Assembly: GCF_011369485.1 (NCBI RefSeq)
Contig: NZ_VXCA01000040.1
Span: forward strand, 1-64,000
Reading direction: 5' to 3'
Length of the DNA stretch: 64,000 nt
Source of the DNA: Pseudomonas atagonensis
GTDB lineage: Bacteria; Pseudomonadota; Gammaproteobacteria; Pseudomonadales; Pseudomonadaceae
A program made the position numbers and the translations under genes. Positions 43,134 through 51,995 of this stretch are shown here, in pieces. The notes beneath the pieces were generated by a model. The model did not search any database. It was not told the origin of the DNA and was given only the letters and a program-made list of their open reading frames with translations. Every line of letters begins with the position of its first letter. Position 1 is the first letter of the stretch.

Positions 43134-45281
43134 ATGATTTACGAAGGTAAAGCCATCACGGTTAAAGCTCTTGAAAGTGGCATCGTCGAATTGAAATTCG
43201 ACCTCAAGGGTGAGTCCGTCAACAAGTTCAACCGTCTTACCCTGAACGAACTGCGTCAGGCCGTGGACACCATCAAGGCAGATGCTTCGATCAAGGGCGT
43301 GATCGTCAGCAGTGGCAAGGACGTATTCATCGTCGGCGCCGACATCACCGAATTTGTCGACAACTTCAAGCTGCCGGATGCCGAGCTGGTTGCTGGCAAT
43401 CTCGAAGCCAACAAGATCTTCAGCGATTTCGAAGACCTCAATGTTCCGACCGTGGCCGCCATCAATGGCATCGCCTTGGGCGGCGGTCTGGAAATGTGCC
43501 TGGCGGCTGACTATCGCGTCATGTCGACCAAGGCCAAGATCGGTCTGCCGGAAGTCAAACTGGGCATCTACCCAGGTTTCGGCGGCACCGTGCGTCTGCC
43601 GCGTCTGATCGGTGTCGACAATGCCATCGAGTGGATTGCCGCCGGCAAGGAAAACCGCCCTGAAGACGCCCTGAAAGTCAGCGCCGTCGATGCCGTGGTG
43701 GCTCCAGAGAAGCTGCAGGAAGCTGCCCTTGAACTGATCAAGCGCGCCATCTCCGGCGAGTTCGATTACAAGGCCAAGCGTCAGCCGAAACTGGAAAAGC
43801 TCAAGCTGAACGCCATCGAACAAATGATGGCTTTCGAAACCGCCAAAGGTTTCGTGGCTGGCCAGGCTGGCCCGAACTACCCGGCCCCGGTTGAAGCGAT
43901 CAAGACCATCCAGAAAGCCGCGAATTTCGGTCGCGACAAGGCGCTGGAAGTCGAAGCAGCAGGTTTCGTCAAACTGGCAAAAACCTCTGCAGCGCAGAGC
44001 TTGATCGGTCTGTTCCTGAACGATCAGGAACTGAAGAAAAAGGCCAAGGCCTACGACGAAATCGCCAAGGACGTGAAGCAGGCTGCCGTACTGGGCGCCG
44101 GCATCATGGGTGGCGGTATCGCCTATCAGTCGGCTTCCAAAGGCACGCCGATCCTGATGAAAGACATCAACGAACACGGTATCGAGCAGGGTCTGGCTGA
44201 AGCCGCCAAACTGCTGGTTGGCCGCGTTGATAAAGGTCGCATGACTGCTGCGAAAATGGCTGAAGTGCTCAACGGCATTCGTCCGACCCTGTCCTACGGT
44301 GACTTCGGTCACGTCGATCTGGTTGTCGAAGCTGTGGTCGAGAACCCGAAGGTCAAGCAAGCCGTACTGGCTGAAGTCGAAGCTCAGGTCAAAGAGGACA
44401 CCATCCTCGCGTCCAACACCTCGACCATTTCCATCAGCCTGCTGGCCAAAGCCCTCAAGCGTCCGGAAAACTTCGTCGGCATGCACTTCTTCAACCCGGT
44501 GCACATGATGCCGCTGGTGGAAGTGATCCGTGGCGAGAAGTCCAGCGAGCTGGCGGTTGCCACCACCGTTGCCTACGCCAAGAAAATGGGCAAGAACCCG
44601 ATCGTCGTCAATGACTGCCCGGGCTTCCTCGTCAACCGCGTACTGTTCCCGTACTTCGGCGGCTTCGCCAAACTGGTCAGCGCCGGAGTGGACTTCGTCC
44701 GTATCGACAAGGTCATGGAAAAATTCGGCTGGCCAATGGGCCCGGCCTACCTGATGGACGTGGTCGGCATCGACACCGGCCACCACGGTCGTGACGTAAT
44801 GGCTGAAGGTTTCCCGGATCGCATGAAGGATGACCGTCGTTCGGCCATCGACGTGCTGTACGAAGCCAAGCGCCTGGGCCAGAAGAACGGCAAGGGTTTC
44901 TATGCCTACGAGGCCGACAAGAAAGGCAAGCAGAAGAAAGTCGCCGATCCGTCGGTGCTGGAAGTGCTCAAGCCTATCGTTTACGAGCAGCGCGAAGTCA
45001 CTGACGAAGACATCATCAACTGGATGATGATCCCGCTGTGCCTGGAAACCGTGCGTTGCCTGGAAGACGGCATCGTTGAAACTGCCGCCGAAGCCGACAT
45101 GGGTCTGGTTTACGGCATTGGTTTCCCTCCATTCCGTGGCGGTGCGCTGCGCTACATCGACTCGATCGGTGTTGCCGAGTTCGTTGCCCTGGCTGACCAG
45201 TACGCTGATTTGGGCGCGCTGTACCACCCGACCGCGAAGCTGCGCGAAATGGCCAAAAACGGCCAGAGCTTCTTCGGTTAA
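43134..45281 (+). CDS. fadB: Fatty acid oxidation complex alpha subunit
   Basis: Multifunctional beta-oxidation protein of 715 aa. The N-terminal enoyl-CoA hydratase/isomerase domain runs to about residue 190 (oxyanion segments IVGADITEF and NGIALGGGLEM). The 3-hydroxyacyl-CoA dehydrogenase domain begins near residue 315 with GAGIMGGGIAY. The HAD C-terminal domains contain the FFNPVHMMPLVEVI catalytic His. Start ATG 43134 after TGGAGATCAG. It forms the alpha2-beta2 complex with FadA, encoded 29 bases downstream. In pseudomonads the operon is repressed by PsrA; psrA is at 51996. Confidence 0.96.
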   Translation: MIYEGKAITVKALESGIVELKFDLKGESVNKFNRLTLNELRQAVDTIKADASIKGVIVSSGKDVFIVGADITEFVDNFKLPDAELVAGNLEANKIFSDFEDLNVPTVAAINGIALGGGLEMCLAADYRVMSTKAKIGLPEVKLGIYPGFGGTVRLPRLIGVDNAIEWIAAGKENRPEDALKVSAVDAVVAPEKLQEAALELIKRAISGEFDYKAKRQPKLEKLKLNAIEQMMAFETAKGFVAGQAGPNYPAPVEAIKTIQKAANFGRDKALEVEAAGFVKLAKTSAAQSLIGLFLNDQELKKKAKAYDEIAKDVKQAAVLGAGIMGGGIAYQSASKGTPILMKDINEHGIEQGLAEAAKLLVGRVDKGRMTAAKMAEVLNGIRPTLSYGDFGHVDLVVEAVVENPKVKQAVLAEVEAQVKEDTILASNTSTISISLLAKALKRPENFVGMHFFNPVHMMPLVEVIRGEKSSELAVATTVAYAKKMGKNPIVVNDCPGFLVNRVLFPYFGGFAKLVSAGVDFVRIDKVMEKFGWPMGPAYLMDVVGIDTGHHGRDVMAEGFPDRMKDDRRSAIDVLYEAKRLGQKNGKGFYAYEADKKGKQKKVADPSVLEVLKPIVYEQREVTDEDIINWMMIPLCLETVRCLEDGIVETAAEADMGLVYGIGFPPFRGGALRYIDSIGVAEFVALADQYADLGALYHPTAKLREMAKNGQSFFG

Positions 45282-45310
45282 GCGCCCCCAACTAGAGTGA
45301 GAGTGAACTT

Positions 45311-46486
45311 ATGAGCTTGAATCCTAGAGACGTCGTGATTGTCGACTTCGGTCGTACTCCGATGGGCCGCTCCAAGGGCGGCATGCACCGCAACACCCGC
45401 GCCGAAGACATGTCGGCGCACTTGATCAGCAAATTGCTGGAACGCAACAGCAAGGTCGATCCTGCTGAAGTGGAAGATGTGATCTGGGGCTGTGTCAACC
45501 AGACCCTGGAGCAGGGCTGGAACATCGCGCGCATGGCGTCGCTGATGACCCAAATCCCGCACACCTCGGCCGGCCAGACCGTCAGCCGTCTGTGTGGCTC
45601 GTCGATGAGCGCACTGCACACGGCTGCGCAAGCGATCATGACCGGCAACGGTGACGTGTTCGTGGTAGGCGGCGTCGAGCATATGGGCCACGTGAGCATG
45701 ATGCACGGTGTCGATCCGAACCCGCACATGTCGCTGTACGCGGCGAAAGCCTCAGGCATGATGGGCCTGACCGCTGAAATGCTGGGCAAAATGCACGGCA
45801 TCACTCGCGAACAACAGGACGCTTTCGGCGTGCGTTCCCACCAGTTGGCCCATAAGGCAACCGTGGAAGGCAAGTTCAAAGACGAAATCATCCCGATGCA
45901 GGGCTACGACGAGAACGGTTTCCTGAAACTGTTCGACTACGACGAAACCATTCGTCCGGAAACCACCCTGGAAAGTCTGGCGGCACTCAAGCCTGCCTTC
46001 AATCCAAAGGGCGGCACCGTGACTGCCGGTACTTCGTCGCAGATCACCGATGGTGCTTCGTGCATGATCGTGATGTCGGCGCAGCGTGCTCAGGATCTGG
46101 GTATCCAGCCAATGGCAGTGATCCGTTCGATGGCGGTGGCGGGTGTGGATCCGGCAATCATGGGCTATGGTCCAGTTCCGGCCACGCAGAAAGCGCTGAA
46201 GCGTGCGGGCCTGGGGATCAACGATATCGACTTCTTCGAGCTCAACGAAGCTTTCGCTGCGCAGGCTCTGCCCGTGCTGAAAGATCTGAAAGTGCTCGAC
46301 AAGATGAACGAGAAGGTTAACCTGCACGGCGGTGCAATCGCCCTGGGTCACCCGTTTGGTTGCTCCGGTGCGCGTATTTCCGGCACTTTGCTGAACGTGA
46401 TGAAGCAGAATAGCGGCACCTTCGGGGTGGCCACTATGTGCATTGGTCTCGGCCAAGGCATCTCCACCGTCTTCGAACGCGTTTAA
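45311..46486 (+). CDS. fadA: 3-ketoacyl-CoA thiolase (beta subunit of the fatty acid oxidation complex)
   Basis: Thiolase of 391 aa performing the last step of beta-oxidation. Catalytic Cys95 lies in RLCGSSMSALH. The C-terminal GHPFGCSGAR (His) and MCIGLGQG (second Cys) complete the active site. It is co-transcribed with fadB and followed at 46505 by a terminator. Confidence 0.96.
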   Translation: MSLNPRDVVIVDFGRTPMGRSKGGMHRNTRAEDMSAHLISKLLERNSKVDPAEVEDVIWGCVNQTLEQGWNIARMASLMTQIPHTSAGQTVSRLCGSSMSALHTAAQAIMTGNGDVFVVGGVEHMGHVSMMHGVDPNPHMSLYAAKASGMMGLTAEMLGKMHGITREQQDAFGVRSHQLAHKATVEGKFKDEIIPMQGYDENGFLKLFDYDETIRPETTLESLAALKPAFNPKGGTVTAGTSSQITDGASCMIVMSAQRAQDLGIQPMAVIRSMAVAGVDPAIMGYGPVPATQKALKRAGLGINDIDFFELNEAFAAQALPVLKDLKVLDKMNEKVNLHGGAIALGHPFGCSGARISGTLLNVMKQNSGTFGVATMCIGLGQGISTVFERV

Positions 46487-46504
46487 GCGTCTCGTCGATG
46501 GAAG

Positions 46505-46534
46505 CCGGGGCCAAGTGCCCCGGTTTTTGTTTTT
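46505..46534 (+). terminator. Intrinsic terminator of fadBA
   Basis: Stem CCGGGGC/GCCCCGG with a 5-base loop and TTTTTGTTTTT tail, 19 bases beyond the fadA stop. Confidence 0.93.
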
Positions 46535-46584
46535 GTGGATTTATTTTGTTTTTATTTTGAAAAAATTTGAGTGAGGGCCGAAGC

Positions 46585-46821
46585 GTGCCGATACAACCTG
46601 GGCTCTACCAACATTACAAAGGTCCGCAGTACCGCGTATTCAGTGTTGCGCGGCATTCCGAGACCGAAGAAGAAGTGGTCTTTTACCAAGCCCTGTATGG
46701 CGATTACGGCTTTTGGGTACGTCCTCTGAGCATGTTTCTCGAGTCGGTCGAGGTTGACGGCGAGCAAGTGCCACGCTTTGCTTTGGTGCAAGCCGAACCG
46801 AGCCTTTTTTCCAAGGCATGA
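46585..46821 (+). CDS. DUF1653 domain protein
   Basis: Small protein of 78 aa: the core PGLYQHYKGPQYRVFSVARHSETEEEVVFYQALYGDYGFWVRPLSMFLE matches DUF1653, a beta-rich domain of unknown function. The GTG at 46585 with GAGGG eight bases upstream is the likely start; a TTG at 46567 is an alternative. It lies between fadA and topA as in other pseudomonads. Confidence 0.86.
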   Translation: MPIQPGLYQHYKGPQYRVFSVARHSETEEEVVFYQALYGDYGFWVRPLSMFLESVEVDGEQVPRFALVQAEPSLFSKA

Positions 46822-46846
46822 GGCGAGTGCGCAGTAAACCCTGTGC

Positions 46847-46875
46847 TTGACCTCACCTTGTATCAACTATATATA
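46847..46875 (+). promoter_or_regulatory. Sigma-70 promoter of topA
   Basis: TTGACC-N17-TATATA, near consensus with ideal spacing. The -10 ends about 60 bases before the topA ATG at 46936. Confidence 0.7.
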
Positions 46876-46935
46876 GCGGTGCCGCGTCAGGCGCCAACCG
46901 CCTTTCACTTCTAGAATTCAGGAATTTTCTGATCC

Positions 46936-49569
46936 ATGGGCAAATCGCTGGTCATTGTGGAATCCCCGGCTAAGGCCAAGACCATCAACAAGTATCTGGG
47001 CAACCAATACGTGGTGAAGTCGAGTATCGGCCATATCCGAGACCTGCCCACCAGCGGTTCGGCTAGCGCCAGCAAAGAGCCAGCCGCCAAGCGCGGCAAG
47101 GCTGCTGCGGGCGAAGGTCCGGTGCTCTCGCCGAAAGAGAAAGCGCGTAAGCAGCTAGTATCGCGTATGGGCGTCGATCCCGATCATGGCTGGAAAGCCA
47201 AGTACGAGATCCTTCCGGGCAAAGAGAAGGTCATCGAAGAGCTGCGCCGGCTCGCCAAGGATGCTGACACCATCTATCTCGCAACCGACTTGGATCGCGA
47301 GGGGGAAGCCATTGCCTGGCACCTGCGCGAAGCCATCGGTGGTGACGACAGCCGCTACAAGCGTGTGGTATTCAACGAAATCACCAAGAAGGCGATTCAG
47401 GAAGCCTTCTCGGAACCCGGCGAACTGGACATTGATCGCGTGAATGCCCAGCAGGCGCGTCGTTTCCTCGACCGCGTTGTCGGTTACATGGTTTCGCCAC
47501 TGTTGTGGGCCAAAATTGCTCGTGGTCTGTCTGCCGGTCGCGTGCAATCGGTTGCCGTGAAGCTGGTGGTTGAGCGTGAGCGTGAAATCCGCGCGTTCAA
47601 CCCGGAAGAATACTGGGAAGTGCACGCCGACCTGGGCACCACCAAGGGCTCGACCGTGCGTTTCGAAGTGGCGCGCGAGAAAGGTGAAGCCTTCAAGCCG
47701 CTGAACGAAGCTCAGGCGACGGCCGCGCTGGAGAAGCTCAAATCCTCCAGCTACAGCATCGTCAAGCGTGAAGACAAACCGACCAGCAGCAAGCCGTCGG
47801 CTCCGTTCATTACCTCCACGCTGCAGCAGGCCGCGAGTAACCGCCTGGGCTTCGGCGTGAAGAAAACCATGATGATGGCCCAGCGTCTGTACGAAGCCGG
47901 CTACATCACTTATATGCGTACCGACTCGACCAACCTCTCGGCCGATGCCGTGACGATGGCGCGTGCTTACATCGAAGATGAATTCGGCAAGAAGTACCTG
48001 CCGGAAACGCCGAATGTCTACAGCAGCAAGGAAGGCGCACAAGAGGCTCACGAAGCGATTCGTCCATCTGACGCCAACACCACGCCCAGCAAGCTCGCTG
48101 GCATGGAGCGTGACGCTGAGCGCCTCTACGAGTTGATCTGGCGCCAGTTCCTCGCTTGCCAGATGCTGCCGGCGCAATACCTGTCGACCACTGTCAGCGT
48201 TGCAGCGGGGGACTTCGAGTTGCGCGCCAAGGGCCGTATTCTCAAGTTCGACGGTTACACCCGCGTTCTGCCGCAAATCGCCAAGCCTGGCGATGACGAC
48301 GTTCTGCCGGACATGGCGCAGGGCGATGTGATGAAGCTGATAAAGCTTGATCCATCCCAGCACTTCACCAAGCCGCCGGCGCGTTATTCCGAAGCCAGTC
48401 TGGTGAAAGAGATGGAAAAGCGTGGCATCGGTCGTCCTTCGACGTACGCCGCGATCATCTCGACCATTCAGGATCGCGGTTACGTGACCCTGCACAACCG
48501 TCGCTTCTACTCGGAAAAAATGGGCGACATCGTTACCGAGCGTCTGTCGGAGAGCTTCTCGAACCTCATGGACTACGGCTTCACCGCCGGCATGGAAGAG
48601 AACCTCGATGATGTGGCCCAAGGCGAGCGCGACTGGAAAAACGTGCTGGACGAGTTCTACGGCGACTTCAAGAAAAAACTCGAAGTGGCGGAGAATCCGG
48701 AAAACGGCATGCGTGCCAACCAGCCGGTCATGACCGATATTCCGTGCACCACTTGCGGCCGTCCGATGCAGATCCGTACTGCGTCGACCGGCGTTTTCCT
48801 CGGTTGCTCGGGCTACAGCCTGCCGCCGAAAGAGCGCTGCAAGGCCACCGTTAATCTGGTGCCGGGCGATGAAATCGCAGCGGACGACGAAGGCGAGTCG
48901 GAATCTCTGGTACTGCGTGGCAAGCATCGCTGCCCGATCTGCAGCACAGCGATGGACGCTTACCTGCTCGACGAGAAGCGCAAGCTGCACATCTGCGGTA
49001 ACAACCCGGATTGCGCCGGCTACGAAATCGAAGAGGGCAGCTATCGCATCAAGGGCTACGAAGGTCCGAGCCTGGAATGCGACAAGTGCGGCAGCGAGAT
49101 GCAACTCAAGACTGGCCGTTTCGGCAAGTTCTTCGGTTGCACCAACCCGACGTGCAAAAACACCCGCAAACTGTTGAAGAGCGGTGATGCGGCGCCGCCG
49201 AAGATGGATCCGGTGAAGATGCCTGAGCTGAAATGCGAAAAGGTCAACGACACCTACATCCTGCGCGACGGCGCCTCCGGCCTGTTCCTGGCGGCCAGTC
49301 AGTTCCCGAAAAACCGCGAGACACGTGCTCCGCTGGTGATCGAGATTCTGCCGCACAAGGACGAGATCGATCCGAAGTATCACTTCCTGTGCGATGCGCC
49401 GCAGAAGGATCCTGATGGTTTGCCAGCAGTGATCCGCTACAGCCGCAAAACCAAGGAGCAGTACGTGCAGACCGAAGTCGACGGCAAGCCTACTGGCTGG
49501 AAGGCGTACTACGATGGTGGCAAATGGACCGTTGAAGACAAGCGCAGTGCGAAGGCCAAGGCCGAGTAA
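46936..49569 (+). CDS. topA: DNA topoisomerase I
   Basis: Type IA topoisomerase of 877 aa that relaxes negative supercoils. TOPRIM domain at the N-terminus (VIVESPAKAKTI and the DxDxE-type ATDLDREGEA). The catalytic Tyr326 is in YITYMRTDSTN. Three or more C-terminal zinc-finger-like Cys clusters follow (CTTCGRPMQ, CPICSTAMD, CDKCGSEMQ), then a basic tail. A 25-residue Lys/Ala/Ser-rich insert follows IGHIRDLPTSG, as in Pseudomonas TopA. A strong promoter lies at 46847. Confidence 0.96.
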   Translation: MGKSLVIVESPAKAKTINKYLGNQYVVKSSIGHIRDLPTSGSASASKEPAAKRGKAAAGEGPVLSPKEKARKQLVSRMGVDPDHGWKAKYEILPGKEKVIEELRRLAKDADTIYLATDLDREGEAIAWHLREAIGGDDSRYKRVVFNEITKKAIQEAFSEPGELDIDRVNAQQARRFLDRVVGYMVSPLLWAKIARGLSAGRVQSVAVKLVVEREREIRAFNPEEYWEVHADLGTTKGSTVRFEVAREKGEAFKPLNEAQATAALEKLKSSSYSIVKREDKPTSSKPSAPFITSTLQQAASNRLGFGVKKTMMMAQRLYEAGYITYMRTDSTNLSADAVTMARAYIEDEFGKKYLPETPNVYSSKEGAQEAHEAIRPSDANTTPSKLAGMERDAERLYELIWRQFLACQMLPAQYLSTTVSVAAGDFELRAKGRILKFDGYTRVLPQIAKPGDDDVLPDMAQGDVMKLIKLDPSQHFTKPPARYSEASLVKEMEKRGIGRPSTYAAIISTIQDRGYVTLHNRRFYSEKMGDIVTERLSESFSNLMDYGFTAGMEENLDDVAQGERDWKNVLDEFYGDFKKKLEVAENPENGMRANQPVMTDIPCTTCGRPMQIRTASTGVFLGCSGYSLPPKERCKATVNLVPGDEIAADDEGESESLVLRGKHRCPICSTAMDAYLLDEKRKLHICGNNPDCAGYEIEEGSYRIKGYEGPSLECDKCGSEMQLKTGRFGKFFGCTNPTCKNTRKLLKSGDAAPPKMDPVKMPELKCEKVNDTYILRDGASGLFLAASQFPKNRETRAPLVIEILPHKDEIDPKYHFLCDAPQKDPDGLPAVIRYSRKTKEQYVQTEVDGKPTGWKAYYDGGKWTVEDKRSAKAKAE

Positions 49570-49586
49570 GCGTTAGTCCTTCAATG

Positions 49587-49634
49587 AAAAGGCCGCATGA
49601 GAACCTTCGGGTTTTCATGCGGCCTTTTTGTTTT
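49587..49634 (+). terminator. Intrinsic terminator of topA
   Basis: AAAAGGCCGCATGA(GAA)...TTCATGCGGCC TTTTTGTTTT: a long GC-rich stem with flanking A and T runs, 18 bases after the topA stop. Confidence 0.92.
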
Positions 49635-49713
49635 GTGCTTGCGGTGGGATCGGCTGATCCATGACACTGTCGGGTCTGTGTGACGCAATTATTTCGCTGT
49701 GGAGACTGCCGGC

Positions 49714-50238
49714 ATGGCGCACGAACTCTATACCCGCACCAATCAGAAAATCTATTTCGCCGGCCTGTCGCTGGAAGCTCTTGCTCGCGCCGAAGAGGGG
49801 CGGGCGATGAATTCGTTGGCGTTGATTCAGGCCGGGCGTGAATCGGCGTTGTTCCATCTGTACGGCGCATTGCTTGGTCTGTGCCATGAGATTGCCGGTT
49901 TCTATCGTCTGCCACAGGCCAACGCGCCTCGAACCGAGTTGTTGTTGACTCGTGAAGTGCTGGAGTCGATCACTATTCCCGAGCTGGCGGAAATGGTCGA
50001 GCTGGCATCAAATCCGGAAACCTGGCTGGCACAACTGCTGGCGGCGCACTCGGCTTTGTTTCAGCCACCACGAGTACCACACAAGCCCAAGGGTGATGTG
50101 ACACAGCCATTGATTCAGGCGATTAATCTGGATGAAGAAGAGGCACCGCAAGAGTTGAGTCGTGAAGAGCTGGAGAGCTGGCGGCAGAACCTGAAAGGTC
50201 TGGCGATTCGTTTTCGCGAAGGGCTGAATGAATGCTGA
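49714..50238 (+). CDS. Conserved hypothetical protein, 174 aa
   Basis: Mostly helical soluble protein (AHELYTRTNQKIYFAGLSLEALARAEEG...) with an acidic stretch LDEEEAPQELSREELESW near the C-terminus. No catalytic motif that I recognise. The ATG at 49714 has GGAGACTGCC upstream. It sits between topA and the 77-aa gene, the usual position in Pseudomonas. Function unknown. Confidence 0.82.
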   Translation: MAHELYTRTNQKIYFAGLSLEALARAEEGRAMNSLALIQAGRESALFHLYGALLGLCHEIAGFYRLPQANAPRTELLLTREVLESITIPELAEMVELASNPETWLAQLLAAHSALFQPPRVPHKPKGDVTQPLIQAINLDEEEAPQELSREELESWRQNLKGLAIRFREGLNEC

Positions 50239-50344
50239 TGGCGATTGACACGGTGGCAATCTGAAACATGCTGCTGGTCAAGATCCCGAGCGAAGCCTGA
50301 ATGATGTCTATATAATCCCTGCCTTTCGTGGAGAACAGACCTAT

Positions 50345-50578
50345 ATGCCAACGTCCTTTCTAGAAATTGTCGAGTTACCAGACGGTCGAATCGAACTGCG
50401 CAGGGCTGAGGACGAAGGTTCTCTGGTGACGCTGGATTTCTCCGAGGATGCCAAGACTTTCCTGCAGGGCCAGCACGTAGAAATCGCCAAGGCGATGTTG
50501 AGCGTCGGCGTGCAAATGGCCGGTCGAATGATTGAAGGCGAGTTTGACAAGGATGAAGGGCCGCGGGTTCTGCACTGA
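50345..50578 (+). CDS. Conserved hypothetical protein, 77 aa
   Basis: Small acidic protein, single domain: two beta strands (FLEIVELPDGRIELRRAED, SLVTLDFSEDAKTFL) then a helix (HVEIAKAMLSVGVQMAGRMI). No signal or membrane segment. GGAGAACAGACC precedes the ATG, and TATAAT at 50311-50316 may be the -10 box of its promoter. Conserved next to sulA/lexA in Pseudomonas; no known role. Confidence 0.82.
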   Translation: MPTSFLEIVELPDGRIELRRAEDEGSLVTLDFSEDAKTFLQGQHVEIAKAMLSVGVQMAGRMIEGEFDKDEGPRVLH

Positions 50579-50618
50579 TTCCCGCCTGCTTTTGATTTCG
50601 TCACGACCGCATCAGATC

Positions 50619-50642
50619 GGCTTCTCTGTCCCTGGAGAAGCC
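50619..50642. terminator. Hairpin between convergent genes (77-aa gene and sulA)
   Basis: GGCTTCTC (50619-50626) pairs with GAGAAGCC (50635-50642) around an eight-base loop. No T-run on either side, so termination would be weak or Rho-assisted. Confidence 0.4.
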
Positions 50643-50673
50643 CTGCGCTTCACACAGCGCGTGTATCAATGAA

Positions 50674-51147
50674 TCAACCCAATCGAATATTCAAACTCTG
50701 AGCGTCGCCCGTGCGTGCAGCGCTGATCAGTTGCTGCCGCGAGCTTGTGTTCAGCGGGTTCAGCCAGGTGACAACCGTGTGGCTGCGGCCCAGGCGCAAT
50801 GCTTCGCACGCCAGTTGCTGAGCACTCTGAGTACCTCGCGGTTGCAGCAGTAGAATGCGTTCGCGGTTCAGGCCAGCATCGCGCAGCCACGATTGGGTAA
50901 GGCTGGCAGGTGGCGCAATCAGCGTCAGCCAGCGCGCATCCAGATCGTCGCTCAGTTCGCGCAGGATCGGAGCCAGCAGGTTCAGGCAGTTCCCGGTCGC
51001 ACCACGCAGTGACAGCTCACTGAATACTTCGGGTTCGGCATTCCAGGGGCGTTCGACCACGTCTTTCAGGATCGGCGCCATCGGTTGCGCCAGAAACGCT
51101 TCGAATAAAGGCAGTTGTGTTTGCTGAGGTGTGTGTGGGAACTGCAT
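50674..51147 (-). CDS. sulA: SOS cell division inhibitor SulA
   Basis: Inhibitor of FtsZ polymerisation made during the SOS response, 157 aa, normal for Pseudomonas SulA. The conserved core SLTQSWLRDAGLNRERILLLQPRGTQSAQQLACEALRLGRSHTVVTWL is present. AAAGGAGGCTTT gives a strong ribosome site. It starts 10 bases after the lexA stop, so the two form a lexA-sulA operon under the LexA boxes at 51777-51811. E. coli in contrast has sulA separate. Confidence 0.92.
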   Translation of the reverse strand: MQFPHTPQQTQLPLFEAFLAQPMAPILKDVVERPWNAEPEVFSELSLRGATGNCLNLLAPILRELSDDLDARWLTLIAPPASLTQSWLRDAGLNRERILLLQPRGTQSAQQLACEALRLGRSHTVVTWLNPLNTSSRQQLISAARTGDAQSLNIRLG

Positions 51148-51157
51148 AAAGCCTCCT

Positions 51158-51766
51158 TTAGCGGCGGATTACGCCGACACTCAAGCCTTCGATCACCAGT
51201 TCCTGATCTTTCAGGTCGACTTCGATTGGGGCGAACTCAGGGTTTTCAGCAATCAGCCAGACTTTGCTGCCTTCACGCTTGAAGCGTTTGACGGTGACTT
51301 CATCACCGATGCGGGCGACGACAACCTGGCCATTTCGGGCTTCGCGGGTGGTGTGTACGGCCAGCAGGTCGCCGTCGAAAATGCCGATGTCCTTCATGCT
51401 CATGCCATGCACGCGTAGCAGATAGTCAGCACGGGGATGAAAGAAGGCTGGATTGATGTTGCAGGATTCTTCGATGTGCTGCTGGGCGAGGATCGGCGCG
51501 CCGGCAGCGACCCGGCCAATGATTGGCAGGGTAGAGTCGTCGGCCTTGGCTTCGAAGCCCGGGATGCGAATACCGCGAGAAGCGCCCGGGGTCATCTCGA
51601 TGGCGCCTTTGCGGGCCAGTGCCTTGAGGTGTTCTTCTGCCGCGTTGGGCGATTTGAAACCCAGTTCCTGAGCGATTTCCGCGCGGGTTGGCGGGTAGCC
51701 GTTGTCTTCGAGGCAGCGTTTGATAAAGGCCAGAATCTCGGCTTGGCGTGGCGTCAGCTTTAGCAT
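51158..51766 (-). CDS. lexA: SOS repressor LexA
   Basis: Master SOS repressor of 202 aa. N-terminal winged HTH (residues 1 to about 65) and C-terminal self-cleavage domain of S24 type. Cleavage site Ala88-Gly89 (VAAGAP), nucleophile Ser123 (HGMSMKD) and general base Lys160 (VTVKRF) are all present. RecA-stimulated autocleavage derepresses its own operon with sulA. Two LexA boxes lie directly upstream. Confidence 0.96.
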   Translation of the reverse strand: MLKLTPRQAEILAFIKRCLEDNGYPPTRAEIAQELGFKSPNAAEEHLKALARKGAIEMTPGASRGIRIPGFEAKADDSTLPIIGRVAAGAPILAQQHIEESCNINPAFFHPRADYLLRVHGMSMKDIGIFDGDLLAVHTTREARNGQVVVARIGDEVTVKRFKREGSKVWLIAENPEFAPIEVDLKDQELVIEGLSVGVIRR

Positions 51767-51776
51767 AATGATCGCT

Positions 51777-51811
51777 CTGTCTTTTTATACAGTGACTGGG
51801 ATTATATACAG
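51777..51811 (-). promoter_or_regulatory. Two LexA (SOS) boxes upstream of lexA-sulA
   Basis: On the minus strand CTGTATATAATCCCAG (51796-51811) and CTGTATAAAAAGACAG (51777-51792) match the CTG-N10-CAG SOS consensus; they are three bases apart. TATAAT inside the first box can serve as the -10, so LexA binding would block the promoter directly. Confidence 0.92.
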
Positions 51812-51953
51812 TGAAGCGGTCTTGGCAATGCCCGTTTTTTGGCACGCCGCCGGACGGTCGGCAGAGGTGTTTATTAATGCATCGGTCTTGTGTGGTTAAA
51901 TACCTGACCGACCATTCCCAAAACGAACCGGCAGGCTTGACAAGGCACAGGCT

Positions 51954-51980
51954 GAAACGTATGTTTCAAACAAGTGTTTG
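51954..51980 (+). promoter_or_regulatory. Two fused PsrA operators upstream of psrA
   Basis: GAAAC-GTAT-GTTTC (51954-51967) and CAAAC-AAGT-GTTTG (51967-51980) both fit the (G/C)AAAC-N4-GTTT(G/C) PsrA consensus and share one base. They lie 16 bases before the psrA ATG, which points to negative autoregulation. Confidence 0.9.
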
Positions 51981-51995
51981 TCAGGCGGAGTAGCC

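Noticed and set aside
42999..45227. 742-codon minus-strand frame opposite fadB
   Set aside because: Antisense shadow created by strong third-position GC bias in fadB; no motif.
47155..49383. 742-codon minus-strand frame opposite topA
   Set aside because: Same cause; topA has complete catalytic and zinc-finger motifs on the plus strand.
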